From Thermoleophilales bacterium (GTDB lineage: Bacteria; Actinomycetota; Thermoleophilia; Solirubrobacterales; 70-9), in the NCBI GenBank assembly GCA_020636955.1, contig JACJWY010000010.1, positions 1 to 64,000 of the forward strand: a DNA stretch of 64,000 nt, given 5' to 3'. A program made the position numbers and the translations under genes. Shown in pieces: positions 1 to 8,290 of the stretch. The notes below the pieces were generated by a model that ran no database searches, was not told the origin of the DNA, and worked only from the letters and a program-made list of their open reading frames with translations. Each line of letters opens with the position of its first letter. The first letter of the stretch is position 1.

Positions 1-512
1 TGACCGTCATAGTTTGCTCCCCAACAAACCGCCTGGCCGGACTCCCGAATCGCGCAGACCTGGCCGTTGCCACCCACCGAGATCGACTTGGCGTCGGAAA
101 GCCCTAAAACCGGAGTCGGCGCCAGGCGATCAGTGGTCGTACCATCACCGAGCCGACCGTAACTGTTGTCACCCCAGCACTCCGCCTGGCCGGACGCCCG
201 GACCGCACATGTGACGGCACCTCGGGCCGAGATCGAAACTGCATCGTCGAGTCCGTCAACCAGCTTCGGGACAACTTGCTCGTCGCCCGTGTTCAGCGAG
301 CTGTCGACGTAGCCTCCCCAGCAAGCGACTTGTCCTGACGGGAGGATGGCGCAAGTGTGGGCCTGTCCGGCCGCGACCTGTTTCGCCTCCAGGTAGTAGC
401 CGTCGAGTGCCTCGGCCGTCGAAATGCTTCCCGCGAAAAGGGCGGCCGACAGCACGAGAACTCTCGCCAAGGTCTCGATCCTCAAGAAAGGTGACATTCC
501 CCTGAAATTCAT
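1..512 (-). CDS. Secreted RCC1-type repeat protein, 3' end outside window
   Basis: An open minus-strand frame of 170 codons runs off the left edge without a stop. It starts at an ATG preceded by an AAGGGGG ribosome site. The first 36 or so residues look like a Sec signal peptide with a likely cut after STAEA. Repeat units follow that match the RCC1/BLIP-II beta-propeller family: HTCAILPSGQVACWG, then VTCAVRASGQAECWG with NSYGRLGDGT, then QVCAIRESGQAVCWG. Each blade carries the C-A-(I/V)-R-x-S-G-Q-x-x-C-W-G signature typical of bacterial secreted members. A surface or extracellular binding role is inference. It lies downstream of uvrB on the same strand with a 100-nt gap. Confidence 0.8.
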   Translation of the reverse strand, partial: MNFRGMSPFLRIETLARVLVLSAALFAGSISTAEALDGYYLEAKQVAAGQAHTCAILPSGQVACWGGYVDSSLNTGDEQVVPKLVDGLDDAVSISARGAVTCAVRASGQAECWGDNSYGRLGDGTTTDRLAPTPVLGLSDAKSISVGGNGQVCAIRESGQAVCWGANYDG

Positions 513-612
513 CTGAACCCCCTTCGGCCTGATGCCTGACTAGAAAGTACTCGCTATCACCAGACGTGACAAGTCCGGTGAATCTTCCGCCAGAACCGCT
601 CGAATTGCCTGG

Positions 613-2610
613 TCAGGCCCCGGCCTTCATCGCGTCGAGGTCACGCCTCAGTTCGCGGATCTCGTCCCGCAGGCGGGCCGCCTGTTCGAAGCGCAGGTCT
701 TCAGCGGCCGCGTTCATCTCCTCTTCCATCTGGACGATCGACTTCTCAAGCTCGTCCGGACCCTCGAACTCGTCCTCATTGCGTCGGCGTCGGCGGGCCG
801 GGGCCTTGTCCTCGATCGCCAGCAGGTTCCCTTCCTCGGCTACTCCCTTGACGATCGTGGTCGGGGTCACCCCGTGCCGTTCGTTGTATGCGACCTGGAT
901 CGCCCGGCGCCGGTCGGTCTCCGAGATTGCCGAGCGCATTGCATCGGTTTCCTTGTCGCCGTACATCAGCACCCGTCCGGCGGTGTTCCGGGCGGCCCGG
1001 CCGATGGTCTGGATCAGACTGGTCTCTCCTCGCAGAAAACCTTCCTTGTCAGCGTCGAGAATCGCGACCAGGGAGACCTCGGGCATGTCCAGACCCTCGC
1101 GCAGCAGATTGACCCCGACAAGGACGTCATACTCGCCCAGCCGGAGTTCGCGGATGATCTGAATCCGCTCCAGCGTGTCGATATCCGAATGCAGGTAACG
1201 GACCTTGACCCCATGCTCGACCAGGTAGTTGGTCAGGTCTTCGGCCATTTTCTTGGTCAGGGTCGTGACTAGGGTCCGCTCGCCGGCATCGGTCGTCGCG
1301 CGGATCTCGTTCATCAGGTCATCGATCTGATTTGCGGTGGGGCGAACATCGATCTGCGGATCCACGATGCCGGTTGGCCGCACAATCTGCTCGACCACCC
1401 TGCTCGACTCACTTCGTTCGAATTCGCCAGGGGTTGCCGAGACCAGAACCAGCTGATTCATCCGGTCCATGAATTCGTCGAACTTCAGCGGCCGGTTGTC
1501 GATTGCGGACGGCAACCGGAACCCGTAGTCAACCAGCGTCTGCTTGCGTGACCGGTCGCCCATGTACATGCCGCCGATCTGCGGAATCGTCTGATGCGAC
1601 TCGTCGACGAAGGTGATGAAGTCATCCGGGAAATAGTCGATCAGAGTGTGCGGAGGCGTTCCCTCCGCCCGGCCCTCAAAAAGCCTTGAATAGTTCTCGA
1701 TCCCCGAGGTGAAACCGGTCTCCTTGATCATCTCCAGGTCATAGAGGGTGCGCTGCCTGAGCCGGTGCGCCTCAAGTTCCTTGCCCTCGGATTCCAGCTC
1801 CTCGAGCCGCTGGTCGAGTTCCGTCCTGATCGCCTCCAGGGTCCGCTCTACCGAATCCTCCTCGGTCACGTAGTGGGTGGCTGGCCAGATCGAGACATGC
1901 TGGACCTCATCGAGAATCTCGCCGGTCAGCGGGTCGAAATGGTGGATCGCCTCGATCTCGTCGCCAAAGAGCATGATCCGGAAGGCCGACTCGGCGTAGG
2001 AAGGCATGATTTCCAGAACCTCGCCCTTGACCCGGAACGAGCCACGACTCAGCACGGCGTCATTTCGTTCGTACTGAAGGCGCACCAGCTTCCGCAGCAC
2101 CTTGTCCCGGTCGATCCATTCCCCCACCTTGAAGAGCTGCATCTGTTCCTGGTAGAGGGCGGGTGAGCCAATGCCGTAAATGCAGGAAACCGAGGCCACG
2201 ATGATCACGTCCCGACGAGCCAGCAGCGAGGCCGTAGCCGCGTGACGCAACCGGTCGATTTCGTCGTTGATCGACGAATCCTTTTCGATATAGAGGTCCT
2301 GTGCGGGAACGTAGGCCTCGGGCTGGTAATAGTCGTAGTAGGAGACGAAGTACTCGACCACGTTGTCGGGAAAGAATTCGCGGAATTCGTTGCAGAGTTG
2401 GGCGGCAAGGGTCTTGTTGTGCGCCATGACCAGCGCGGGACGCTGGGCCTCGGCGATCACCCCGGCCATGGTGAAGGTCTTGCCGGTGCCGGTGGCGCCG
2501 AGCAGGGTCTGTATTTTCTCGCCCTGGTCGAGGCCCTCGGTCAGCTGGGAGATCGCCGCCGGCTGGTCAGCCAGTGGGGTAAAGGCGGGATTCAGTTTGA
2601 ACTCGGCCAC
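613..2610 (-). CDS. uvrB: UvrABC excinuclease subunit B
   Basis: UvrB is the DNA-damage verification helicase that is loaded by UvrA and recruits UvrC in nucleotide excision repair. From the GTG start it is 665 residues, the usual family length. Visible parts are the opening FKLNPAFTPLADQPAAI, Walker A GATGTGKT near residue 40, the beta-hairpin SYYDYYQPEAYVP near 95, DESHQTIPQIGGMY, helicase motifs ending in QTIGRAARN, and a C-terminal UVR coiled coil. An in-frame ATG at 2643 would add 11 residues. GTG 2610 is preferred because TATGGT lies exactly 6 nt before it and the family start fits. A palindrome lies about 50 bp upstream. Confidence 0.97.
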   Translation of the reverse strand: MAEFKLNPAFTPLADQPAAISQLTEGLDQGEKIQTLLGATGTGKTFTMAGVIAEAQRPALVMAHNKTLAAQLCNEFREFFPDNVVEYFVSYYDYYQPEAYVPAQDLYIEKDSSINDEIDRLRHAATASLLARRDVIIVASVSCIYGIGSPALYQEQMQLFKVGEWIDRDKVLRKLVRLQYERNDAVLSRGSFRVKGEVLEIMPSYAESAFRIMLFGDEIEAIHHFDPLTGEILDEVQHVSIWPATHYVTEEDSVERTLEAIRTELDQRLEELESEGKELEAHRLRQRTLYDLEMIKETGFTSGIENYSRLFEGRAEGTPPHTLIDYFPDDFITFVDESHQTIPQIGGMYMGDRSRKQTLVDYGFRLPSAIDNRPLKFDEFMDRMNQLVLVSATPGEFERSESSRVVEQIVRPTGIVDPQIDVRPTANQIDDLMNEIRATTDAGERTLVTTLTKKMAEDLTNYLVEHGVKVRYLHSDIDTLERIQIIRELRLGEYDVLVGVNLLREGLDMPEVSLVAILDADKEGFLRGETSLIQTIGRAARNTAGRVLMYGDKETDAMRSAISETDRRRAIQVAYNERHGVTPTTIVKGVAEEGNLLAIEDKAPARRRRRNEDEFEGPDELEKSIVQMEEEMNAAAEDLRFEQAARLRDEIRELRRDLDAMKAGA

Positions 2611-2616
2611 CCGCTC

Positions 2617-2622
2617 ACCATA
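2617..2622 (-). promoter_or_regulatory. Candidate -10 box of uvrB, leaderless
   Basis: TATGGT ends 6 nt before GTG 2610, so a start site 6-7 nt downstream would fall on the start codon. No TTGACA-like -35 is seen at normal spacing. Confidence 0.45.
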
Positions 2623-2658
2623 ACGACCACCCCGGTCCGGCATGTATCCAACAATCAG

Positions 2659-2688
2659 CCCGCGAGACGAGACGTCTCGTCTCGCGGG
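2659..2688. promoter_or_regulatory. 30-bp perfect palindrome upstream of uvrB
   Basis: CCCGCGAGACGAGAC is followed directly by its exact reverse complement with no spacer. It lies 49-78 bp upstream of the uvrB GTG in the uvrB/doxX divergent region. It does not match the GAAC-N4-GTTC LexA box of other actinobacteria. A dimeric or tetrameric regulator site is the likely reading. Confidence 0.6.
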
Positions 2689-2745
2689 GGCTTGACGGGA
2701 CGTCTAATGGAATTCAAGGAAATTCTGACGTTTTGTCCAAACCAG

Positions 2746-2764
2746 ACGAGACGGGACGTCTCGT
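2746..2764. promoter_or_regulatory. Second inverted repeat in the uvrB/doxX intergenic region
   Basis: ACGAGACG and CGTCTCGT flank a 3-nt spacer. The sequence core is the same as in the 30-bp palindrome 60-80 bp away. GACGGGACGTCT occurs here (2750-2761) and at 2694-2705, so three related sites occupy this 170-bp region. Confidence 0.5.
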
Positions 2765-2805
2765 TTCGCCAGGCGGTCTCGGGGGTGCCCGTCGAACCCG
2801 CGCTC

Positions 2806-2811
2806 TAGAGT
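2806..2811 (+). promoter_or_regulatory. Candidate -10 box of the DoxX-like gene, leaderless
   Basis: TAGAGT lies 6 nt before ATG 2818, with no Shine-Dalgarno sequence between. Confidence 0.4.
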
Positions 2812-2817
2812 TGCCCC

Positions 2818-3204
2818 ATGCGAATCCTGCGCCGTGTTCTCGGTCTTGCCTTCATCGGGGTGGGGATCCTCCACTTCGTCCGGCCGAAATTTTTCCTGGC
2901 GATCATGCCGCCCTGGATACCCATGCACCGGGAGGCGGTGGCGGTCAGCGGTGCGGCCGAAATCGCCGGAGGGGCCGCCATGCTCTCCGACGTGACTGCG
3001 AAGCCGGCCGGGCTCTGGCTCACCGCGCTTCTAATTGCGGTCTTTCCGGCCAACGTCCACATGGCCATCGACCGGGGCCAGATCGACCGCATGGCGAAAA
3101 CCGGCGTTCCGAAGTGGGCTCTGTACGCCCGGCTGCCACTTCAGCCGGCGCTCATCTATCTGGTTCTGAAATCAACCAGGTCAGGGACCCAGCAGGTCGT
3201 CTAG
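2818..3204 (+). CDS. DoxX-like small integral membrane protein
   Basis: A 128-residue protein with four likely membrane helices (about 6-25, 43-60, 66-84 and 103-120). It carries the DoxX-type pattern ILHFVRPKFFLAIMPPW near the N-terminus and YARLPLQPALIYLVL near the end. DoxX-like proteins are membrane proteins, some linked to redox or thiol stress, and no specific substrate can be inferred. Its last 24 nt overlap the 3' end of the convergent gene. The head-to-head position opposite uvrB across GACGTCTC palindromes hints at shared regulation. Confidence 0.75.
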   Translation: MRILRRVLGLAFIGVGILHFVRPKFFLAIMPPWIPMHREAVAVSGAAEIAGGAAMLSDVTAKPAGLWLTALLIAVFPANVHMAIDRGQIDRMAKTGVPKWALYARLPLQPALIYLVLKSTRSGTQQVV

Positions 3205-4140
3205 ACCCTGCTTCAGCCGTTCCTTGGCCTGATTTTCCAATTCGCGGCGTTTATCGGGAGGCAAAATCTGGTCGAGGTCACCGGTGGTTCCTTCCGGTAG
3301 CGACTCGTCCAAGGCGTCACCCAGCCCCTGAAGCGGATCGTCGGTTGTACCCGATCCGAGATTCTCGACGCCTCCCGTTATCGCGTTGAGGGCATCTCCA
3401 AGGTCTCCGAGCCCGCCGAGGTCTCGAAGACCGCCCAGATCCCCGCTAAAGACACTGTCCGCGTTCTCCAGCAGGCCGATCATCACCGACATGGGCATCA
3501 CGTTGATTGCCGCGCGAAGGCCGGTGGCGGCGAGGCCACCGAGCGCTCCGGCGTTTTCGGCATCATCGACCGCCCGGTTTAGCCCGGCCCGCAGGGCATC
3601 TTCCATGTCGGATTCGGAAAGCCCGTTTTCATCCATGAAGTCCTGCAGTGCCTGGTCGTTGGCGATTGCGCGGATCAGTTCTTCACGGCTTGTACCGAGC
3701 TCGCAGGCCGCTCCGTCGGCGGCGGAAAGTGCGAATTGCTGGGCAGCTTCCTCAAGGTTCTGTGGATCGGTCCAGGGGCGGGCGTCACAGGGGTCTGCGG
3801 CACCGTCCGGTCCGACCGGGCCGCCAGCTGCGACGTAGGCGCCGACGAGAATCAGGGAGGCGACGATCGATCCGATCAGGACGGCGATGCCACGGTTGCC
3901 GGTCTTCGGCTGGTCTTCCGGCGGTCTGACCGGGCCGCGCGGACCGGGCGCGAATTCGGTCGGCTCTTCCGGCTCACCGCCAATGATGTTGGTCGGGTTC
4001 TCGTTGCCCTCGGGGATCACGTCGGTCGGGTTCTCATTCCCTTCCGGAATCCGGCCGGTCGGCTCATCGCCAGGGCTGTTCACCCCGGTTGGTTCCTCCG
4101 GGCCGCCGGGCATCTCGTCTGTCGGCTCGTCCGGCCTCAC
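3181..4140 (-). CDS. Single-pass membrane protein with proline/acid-rich N-terminus, unknown function
   Basis: Not recognised. The 319 residues form three zones. Residues 1-80 are a disordered Pro/Glu/Asn-rich stretch with a near-exact internal repeat (IPEGNENPT twice). A transmembrane helix follows at about 88-108 (IAVLIGSIVASLILVGAYV). The C-terminal domain is probably extracytoplasmic, has two cysteines just after the membrane (DPCDARPW, AACELG), and contains a Gly/Leu/Asp repeat (DLGGLRDLGGLGDLG). The start overlaps the stop of the upstream transporter by 4 nt, so it is the last gene of a lytic-transglycosylase/transporter run. A cell-envelope role is inference. Confidence 0.7.
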   Translation of the reverse strand: MRPDEPTDEMPGGPEEPTGVNSPGDEPTGRIPEGNENPTDVIPEGNENPTNIIGGEPEEPTEFAPGPRGPVRPPEDQPKTGNRGIAVLIGSIVASLILVGAYVAAGGPVGPDGAADPCDARPWTDPQNLEEAAQQFALSAADGAACELGTSREELIRAIANDQALQDFMDENGLSESDMEDALRAGLNRAVDDAENAGALGGLAATGLRAAINVMPMSVMIGLLENADSVFSGDLGGLRDLGGLGDLGDALNAITGGVENLGSGTTDDPLQGLGDALDESLPEGTTGDLDQILPPDKRRELENQAKERLKQGLDDLLGP

Positions 4141-5501
4141 AGGTCAAGCCTCCGGGTCATCCCGATCGGGATCAGCGCCAGCAACCCGAACAGGGCCGAA
4201 ATCAGGAAAGCGAGGGAAAACGCCTTGGTGGCCGCGTCCTTCAATTGCGCTTCGATCCCGGAGAGAATCGTTTCGTACTGGCTCCGAACTTCGGGGTCGG
4301 CCGGCATCGGCTCGAAGGCCGGCGAGAGGTCCGGCACCCGATCGCCCTGGGCTTCCACCTCCGAGGCCAGTTTTTCGCCGAGATCGATCTTGGCCGAGGG
4401 GTCGATCGGTGAGTCGAGCACGATGGCGGTCCCGGCATCCAGCGCAGCTTCTTTCTGAACGTCCAGCTGGTGGGTGAAGATGGGGGTAAGGATCAGCAGG
4501 CCTATGACCACTCCGGCATGTCGGGCCGCGATGGTCCAGCCACCATGAACAGCTGCCGCGGAGCGGCCATGGACCGCCACCTCGGTCAGGGCCGAAAGCA
4601 CCAGAGAGAGACCCAGCCCGGCGAGGATCTGCGGGGGAATGACCAGCCAGACCGTTGCCTTCGGGAGCAGCCCGAGCGCGGCCAGACCGCCAGCCAGCAG
4701 TATCGCGCCCGAAGCGGCACGGATCCGCTCGGATTCAATTCCCTTGCCGATGCGGGAACCGGCCAGAGCGGCGACCGGCAGGACCGTCACCACCAGAGCC
4801 GCTTCGATCGGCGTCAGCAGCCAGCCCTCGATCAGCATCAGCACGATCAGAAAGAGGGTCGCGGCGATCGAGGCCGAGACCATGGCAAGGGCCAGGTTGG
4901 CCGGAAGATGAGGCCGATTGCCGCCTGCTGCGCGGACCGGTTCGGGGATCTTCCATTCCCTGGTTTCCTGGACCACGATGTCCCGTAGGGGCACTCCGGC
5001 GATGATCGCCACCGGCACCTGCGCCAGGAATATCGACTGCCAGGAGACCAGCTCGGTGAGCAGCCCGCCCAGCCCGGGACCGACGGCAGCCCCGATCGCA
5101 CCGGCACCGACCCAGGTGGCAATCGCCCGGCGGTCATCTCCAAAGGTCGAAACCATCAACTCCAGCGCCCCGACCACGGTCACAGCGCCCCCGACGGCCT
5201 GAACAGCGCGGCCCGTGAGGAGGGGACCGAGCCCGGTCGCCAGGCCGCAGACGAGGCTGCCGCCGGCGAAGATTGCGAGTCCGACGGCCGCCGAGCGGCC
5301 CGGCCCGAACCGTCGGGCAACGTGGGCTGCGGGCACGGCCAGCGAAGCCAGGACGAGATTGAAGATGATCAGGACCCAAGAGACACCGGAGATGCTGGTA
5401 TCGAACTGCCGGAAAATCTCAGGAAGCGCGAGCACCACGATCGAGGAATCAGCCAGTACCAGCCCGACCGCGCCCGCCAGGGCGGCCGTACGCAGGTTCA
5501 T
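4137..5501 (-). CDS. MFS transporter, DHA2-like drug/efflux type
   Basis: A 454-residue polytopic protein. The N-terminus has the DHA2 signature DSSIVVLALPEI in helix 1, followed by WVLIIFNLVLASLAVPAA and the cytoplasmic loop HVARRFGPGRSA. Helix count by eye is 12-14. Between the last helices lies an unusual hydrophilic insertion of about 60 residues (near 360-425), rich in Asp, Glu and Pro, probably outside the cell. The ATG overlaps the transglycosylase stop by 1 nt (TGATG) and the gene's own stop overlaps the next start by 4 nt. Export of an envelope-active compound is possible, but the substrate is unknown. Confidence 0.85.
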   Translation of the reverse strand: MNLRTAALAGAVGLVLADSSIVVLALPEIFRQFDTSISGVSWVLIIFNLVLASLAVPAAHVARRFGPGRSAAVGLAIFAGGSLVCGLATGLGPLLTGRAVQAVGGAVTVVGALELMVSTFGDDRRAIATWVGAGAIGAAVGPGLGGLLTELVSWQSIFLAQVPVAIIAGVPLRDIVVQETREWKIPEPVRAAGGNRPHLPANLALAMVSASIAATLFLIVLMLIEGWLLTPIEAALVVTVLPVAALAGSRIGKGIESERIRAASGAILLAGGLAALGLLPKATVWLVIPPQILAGLGLSLVLSALTEVAVHGRSAAAVHGGWTIAARHAGVVIGLLILTPIFTHQLDVQKEAALDAGTAIVLDSPIDPSAKIDLGEKLASEVEAQGDRVPDLSPAFEPMPADPEVRSQYETILSGIEAQLKDAATKAFSLAFLISALFGLLALIPIGMTRRLDL

Positions 5502-6139
5502 CAGTACCCCAGCTCTAGGGCATACTCGTGTTTGTACTCACGTTGCTTCTCGAGGACCTTCTCCACGTAGGCGCGGGTCTCCGGAAAAGTGATGTCGTCG
5601 ACGGTCATGCCGGCTCCGCCCCAGGCGTCGGCGTTGCCCGGACCGGCGTTGTAGGCAGCGAGAGCCGCGACCACATCGCCGTCATACATTTCAAGCAGAT
5701 GCTTCAGATAGAAGGTCCCGTAGCGGATGTTGAGTTCGGGGTCTCTCAGATCCTCCAGCTTGAAGGTGGTCCCTCCGCTCAGCTTTTCGATTTCCTCGGC
5801 TGTCTCCGGAGTGATCTGCATCAGCCCCCGGGCATCGGCGTGGGAGGTCTGGTCAACGAATTGGGATTCGGCGTAAATAACCGCGGCGATCAGCGCCGCA
5901 TCGACACCCTTCTCCTGCGATTGCTGCCTGATTATGTCCTCATGCTTGAGCGGGAGTGCAACCTCCTTGATTCCCTTGCTGGCCAGCCCGGAAATGACCA
6001 GGATGGCGAGGATTCCGAAGGCGATCAGCCCGGCCAGGATCAGGAAGGCGCGCCCGGCGCCGGTGCGCGGCTTGCTGCCGCTGCTCCGTCGGGTCGTGCG
6101 GCGTCGGCCGCCCGCGGTTGAGGTTCGGTTCGGGGCCAT
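5501..6139 (-). CDS. Membrane-anchored lytic transglycosylase (SLT/GH23 domain)
   Basis: A 212-residue peptidoglycan-cleaving enzyme. It has a basic Ser/Arg-rich N-terminus, one membrane helix at about 28-50, and an SLT domain at about 70-205. The catalytic Glu is in IYAESQF, followed by the goose-lysozyme-like motifs ARGLMQITPETAEEI and LAAYNAGPGNADAWGG. The layout places the catalytic domain outside the membrane. It begins 18 nt after coaE and is translationally joined to the MFS gene. Turnover of glycan strands by non-hydrolytic cleavage to 1,6-anhydromuropeptides is established for the family. Confidence 0.9.
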   Translation of the reverse strand: MAPNRTSTAGGRRRTTRRSSGSKPRTGAGRAFLILAGLIAFGILAILVISGLASKGIKEVALPLKHEDIIRQQSQEKGVDAALIAAVIYAESQFVDQTSHADARGLMQITPETAEEIEKLSGGTTFKLEDLRDPELNIRYGTFYLKHLLEMYDGDVVAALAAYNAGPGNADAWGGAGMTVDDITFPETRAYVEKVLEKQREYKHEYALELGY

Positions 6140-6157
6140 TCGAGGTGGCCTTACAGC

Positions 6158-6754
6158 CTAGCCCCGACCGCCGGTCGCCAACTCGGTCTCGAGGGAATCC
6201 AGCAGGACGGAGAGTTTGGCCTCAAGCTCTTCGGGCGTGCCGTCGTTTTCGACCACGGTGTCGGCCCGCCCCGCTTTCTCTGCCTGACTGAGCTGCCTTG
6301 CCTCGCGTCCCTCTACCCCCTCGTGGCCCCGCGAACGAGCCCGCTCCTGCCGGGTCTTCTCGTGGGCAACGATTGCCACCGTGTGGTCGAAGGCCCGGTA
6401 CATCTCGCCCTCGAAAAGCAACGGAATCTCGGCTACCGCAAACTTCGTCTCCGGACCCAGGCCCTCGATCCATCCGCGGAATTCTTCCCCGACCAGCGGG
6501 TGGATCTGCGCCTCGAGCCAGCCGAGTTCATCCGGGTCGTTGAACACCTTTGCGCCGACCACGCCACGGTCGACCCGGCCGTCCGGGGCAACTTCATCGC
6601 CCCAGCGCTCTCTCAGGCGACCCAGCAGCGGCTCCTGGTCGAGCAGGTCATGAACAACCTGGTCGGCAGAGATAGTGGCCGCGCCGAGTCGCCCAAAGGC
6701 GCTCAGAGCCTCGGACTTACCGGCAGCCACGCCCCCGGTCAGCCCGATCGTCAG
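6158..6754 (-). CDS. coaE: Dephospho-CoA kinase, probable CTG start
   Basis: CoaE phosphorylates dephospho-CoA in the last step of CoA synthesis. The P-loop TIGLTGGVAAGKS must be complete for ATP binding. The first ATG/GTG/TTG in frame (GTG 6730) lies inside it and would remove GLTGG. Upstream of it the frame has no ATG, GTG or TTG before a stop. CTG at 6754 overlaps the rpsA stop as CTGA and has GAGGGGG about 10 nt before it, so it is taken as the start (198 residues). Other family marks are SADQVVHDLL, the AVAEIPLLFEGEMY lid region and VENDGTPEEL. Coupled to rpsA. Confidence 0.9.
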   Translation of the reverse strand: MTIGLTGGVAAGKSEALSAFGRLGAATISADQVVHDLLDQEPLLGRLRERWGDEVAPDGRVDRGVVGAKVFNDPDELGWLEAQIHPLVGEEFRGWIEGLGPETKFAVAEIPLLFEGEMYRAFDHTVAIVAHEKTRQERARSRGHEGVEGREARQLSQAEKAGRADTVVENDGTPEELEAKLSVLLDSLETELATGGRG

Positions 6755-8217
6755 GACTGTTCTTCCCCCTCGGAAGCCTCACCCTCGGCCTCTGCGGCCT
6801 CTTCGGTGATCTCTTCAGCTTGTTCGACCACGGCCTCCTCGGCAGCAGCCTCCTCGGCAGCAGCTTCGATCTCGACCTCGGCCACGGCATCCTCGACGAC
6901 CTCTTCGGGCGTTTCGTCGGCAGCAGCCTCTTCCGCGGCGGCATCGGCCACATCGGCCTCGGCAATCGCTTCGTCGACCACGGCTTCCACTTCGGGGGCG
7001 ACCTCTTCGGCGGAATCGGGCTCGGCGGAGTCTGGCTCGCCGGAGGCGGCGGCCAGGGCCGCTCCGAGATCCTTGAGCAGCATGTTCTGGCCTTCGACCC
7101 GCTTGATCGAGAGCGACAGGCGGCGGCGCTCTTCGTCGATCTCGAGGATCTTCACGTTGAGGCTGGCGCCGAGTTCAACGACTTCTGACGGGTTCTCGAC
7201 GTGATGATCGGCCAGTTCCGAGATGTGGACCAGACCTTCGACGCCGTCGAGGATCTCGACGAATGCGCCGAACGAGACGACCTTGGTGACGGTGCCCTCG
7301 AGCACGTCGCCGGAGCGGTACGTGCTGACGACCCGCTGCCACGGATCCTCCTGGGTCTGCTTGAGACCGAGCGAGATGCGCTGACGGTCGCGGTCGATGT
7401 CGAGCACCTTGATCTTGACCGTATCGCCGATCGCGACCACCTCGGACGGGTGGTTGACGTGGCTCCAGGAAAGCTCGGAGATGTGGATCAGTCCGTCGAT
7501 GCCCTCGAGGTCCACGAAGGCGCCGAAGTCGACGATGTTCGAGATCTTGCCCTCGACGACTTCGCCCGGCTGCAGGCGGTCCAGGATCTGGTCCCGGACT
7601 TCCTTGCGCTCCTCTTCGAGAACGGCGCGACGGGAAAGCACCACGTTGTTGCGGCTGCGGTTGAGCTCGATGACCTTGCACTCGAGCGTCTGGGACATGA
7701 ACTCGTCCAGGTTGTGGACCCGGCGGATGTCGACCAGCGAGGCGGGCAGGAATCCGCGGATGCCGAGATCCAGAATGAGTCCACCCTTGACGACCTCGAT
7801 CACATTGCCCTCGACCGGCTGGCCGGATTCGGCGGCAGCTTCGATCTTGCGCCAAGCCTTCTCGAAGCGGGCACGCTTCTTGGAAAGGATCAGGCGGCCT
7901 TCGGAATCTTCCTTGGTGACGACGAGAGCGTCGATTTCTTCGCCGAGCTCGACCTCTTCCGAGGTGTCGACGTTTTTGCGGATCGAAAGCTCGGAGGCGG
8001 GGATGACGCCTTCGGACTTGTAGCCGATGTCGAGCAGAACCTCGTCGCGGTCGATGCGAACGACCTTGCCACCGACGACATCGCCTTCCTCGAAGGAAAC
8101 GATGGTCGCTGCGTAGTTTGGAATGATCCGGCCGTCAACGTTGATCAGCAGGCCGTTTGAGCCTTCGACCGGAACCCCCTCTGGGGCGGGTTGGAGTGTG
8201 GTTTCAGTAGTAGTCAC
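6751..8217 (-). CDS. rpsA: 30S ribosomal protein S1
   Basis: S1 binds mRNA on the small subunit. The 488 residues contain four S1/OB domains (about 40-110, 125-195, 210-280 and 295-370), with repeated cores such as GAFVDLEGIDGLIHISELSW and GAFVEILDGVEGLVHISEL. Four domains is the actinobacterial form, against six in Escherichia coli. The last 100 or so residues are an almost pure Ala/Glu/Val acidic tail. The start is GTG (GTG ACT ACT ACT GAA) with no clear Shine-Dalgarno sequence. The stop is shared with the coaE CTG start. Confidence 0.97.
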   Translation of the reverse strand: MTTTETTLQPAPEGVPVEGSNGLLINVDGRIIPNYAATIVSFEEGDVVGGKVVRIDRDEVLLDIGYKSEGVIPASELSIRKNVDTSEEVELGEEIDALVVTKEDSEGRLILSKKRARFEKAWRKIEAAAESGQPVEGNVIEVVKGGLILDLGIRGFLPASLVDIRRVHNLDEFMSQTLECKVIELNRSRNNVVLSRRAVLEEERKEVRDQILDRLQPGEVVEGKISNIVDFGAFVDLEGIDGLIHISELSWSHVNHPSEVVAIGDTVKIKVLDIDRDRQRISLGLKQTQEDPWQRVVSTYRSGDVLEGTVTKVVSFGAFVEILDGVEGLVHISELADHHVENPSEVVELGASLNVKILEIDEERRRLSLSIKRVEGQNMLLKDLGAALAAASGEPDSAEPDSAEEVAPEVEAVVDEAIAEADVADAAAEEAAADETPEEVVEDAVAEVEIEAAAEEAAAEEAVVEQAEEITEEAAEAEGEASEGEEQS

Positions 8218-8290
8218 AGTCCGGGGATGATGGCAAAAACCCGGCCCTAGCGCTTACTAGCCGGGAAATCTCCGGATTCGCCGCTTTCAC

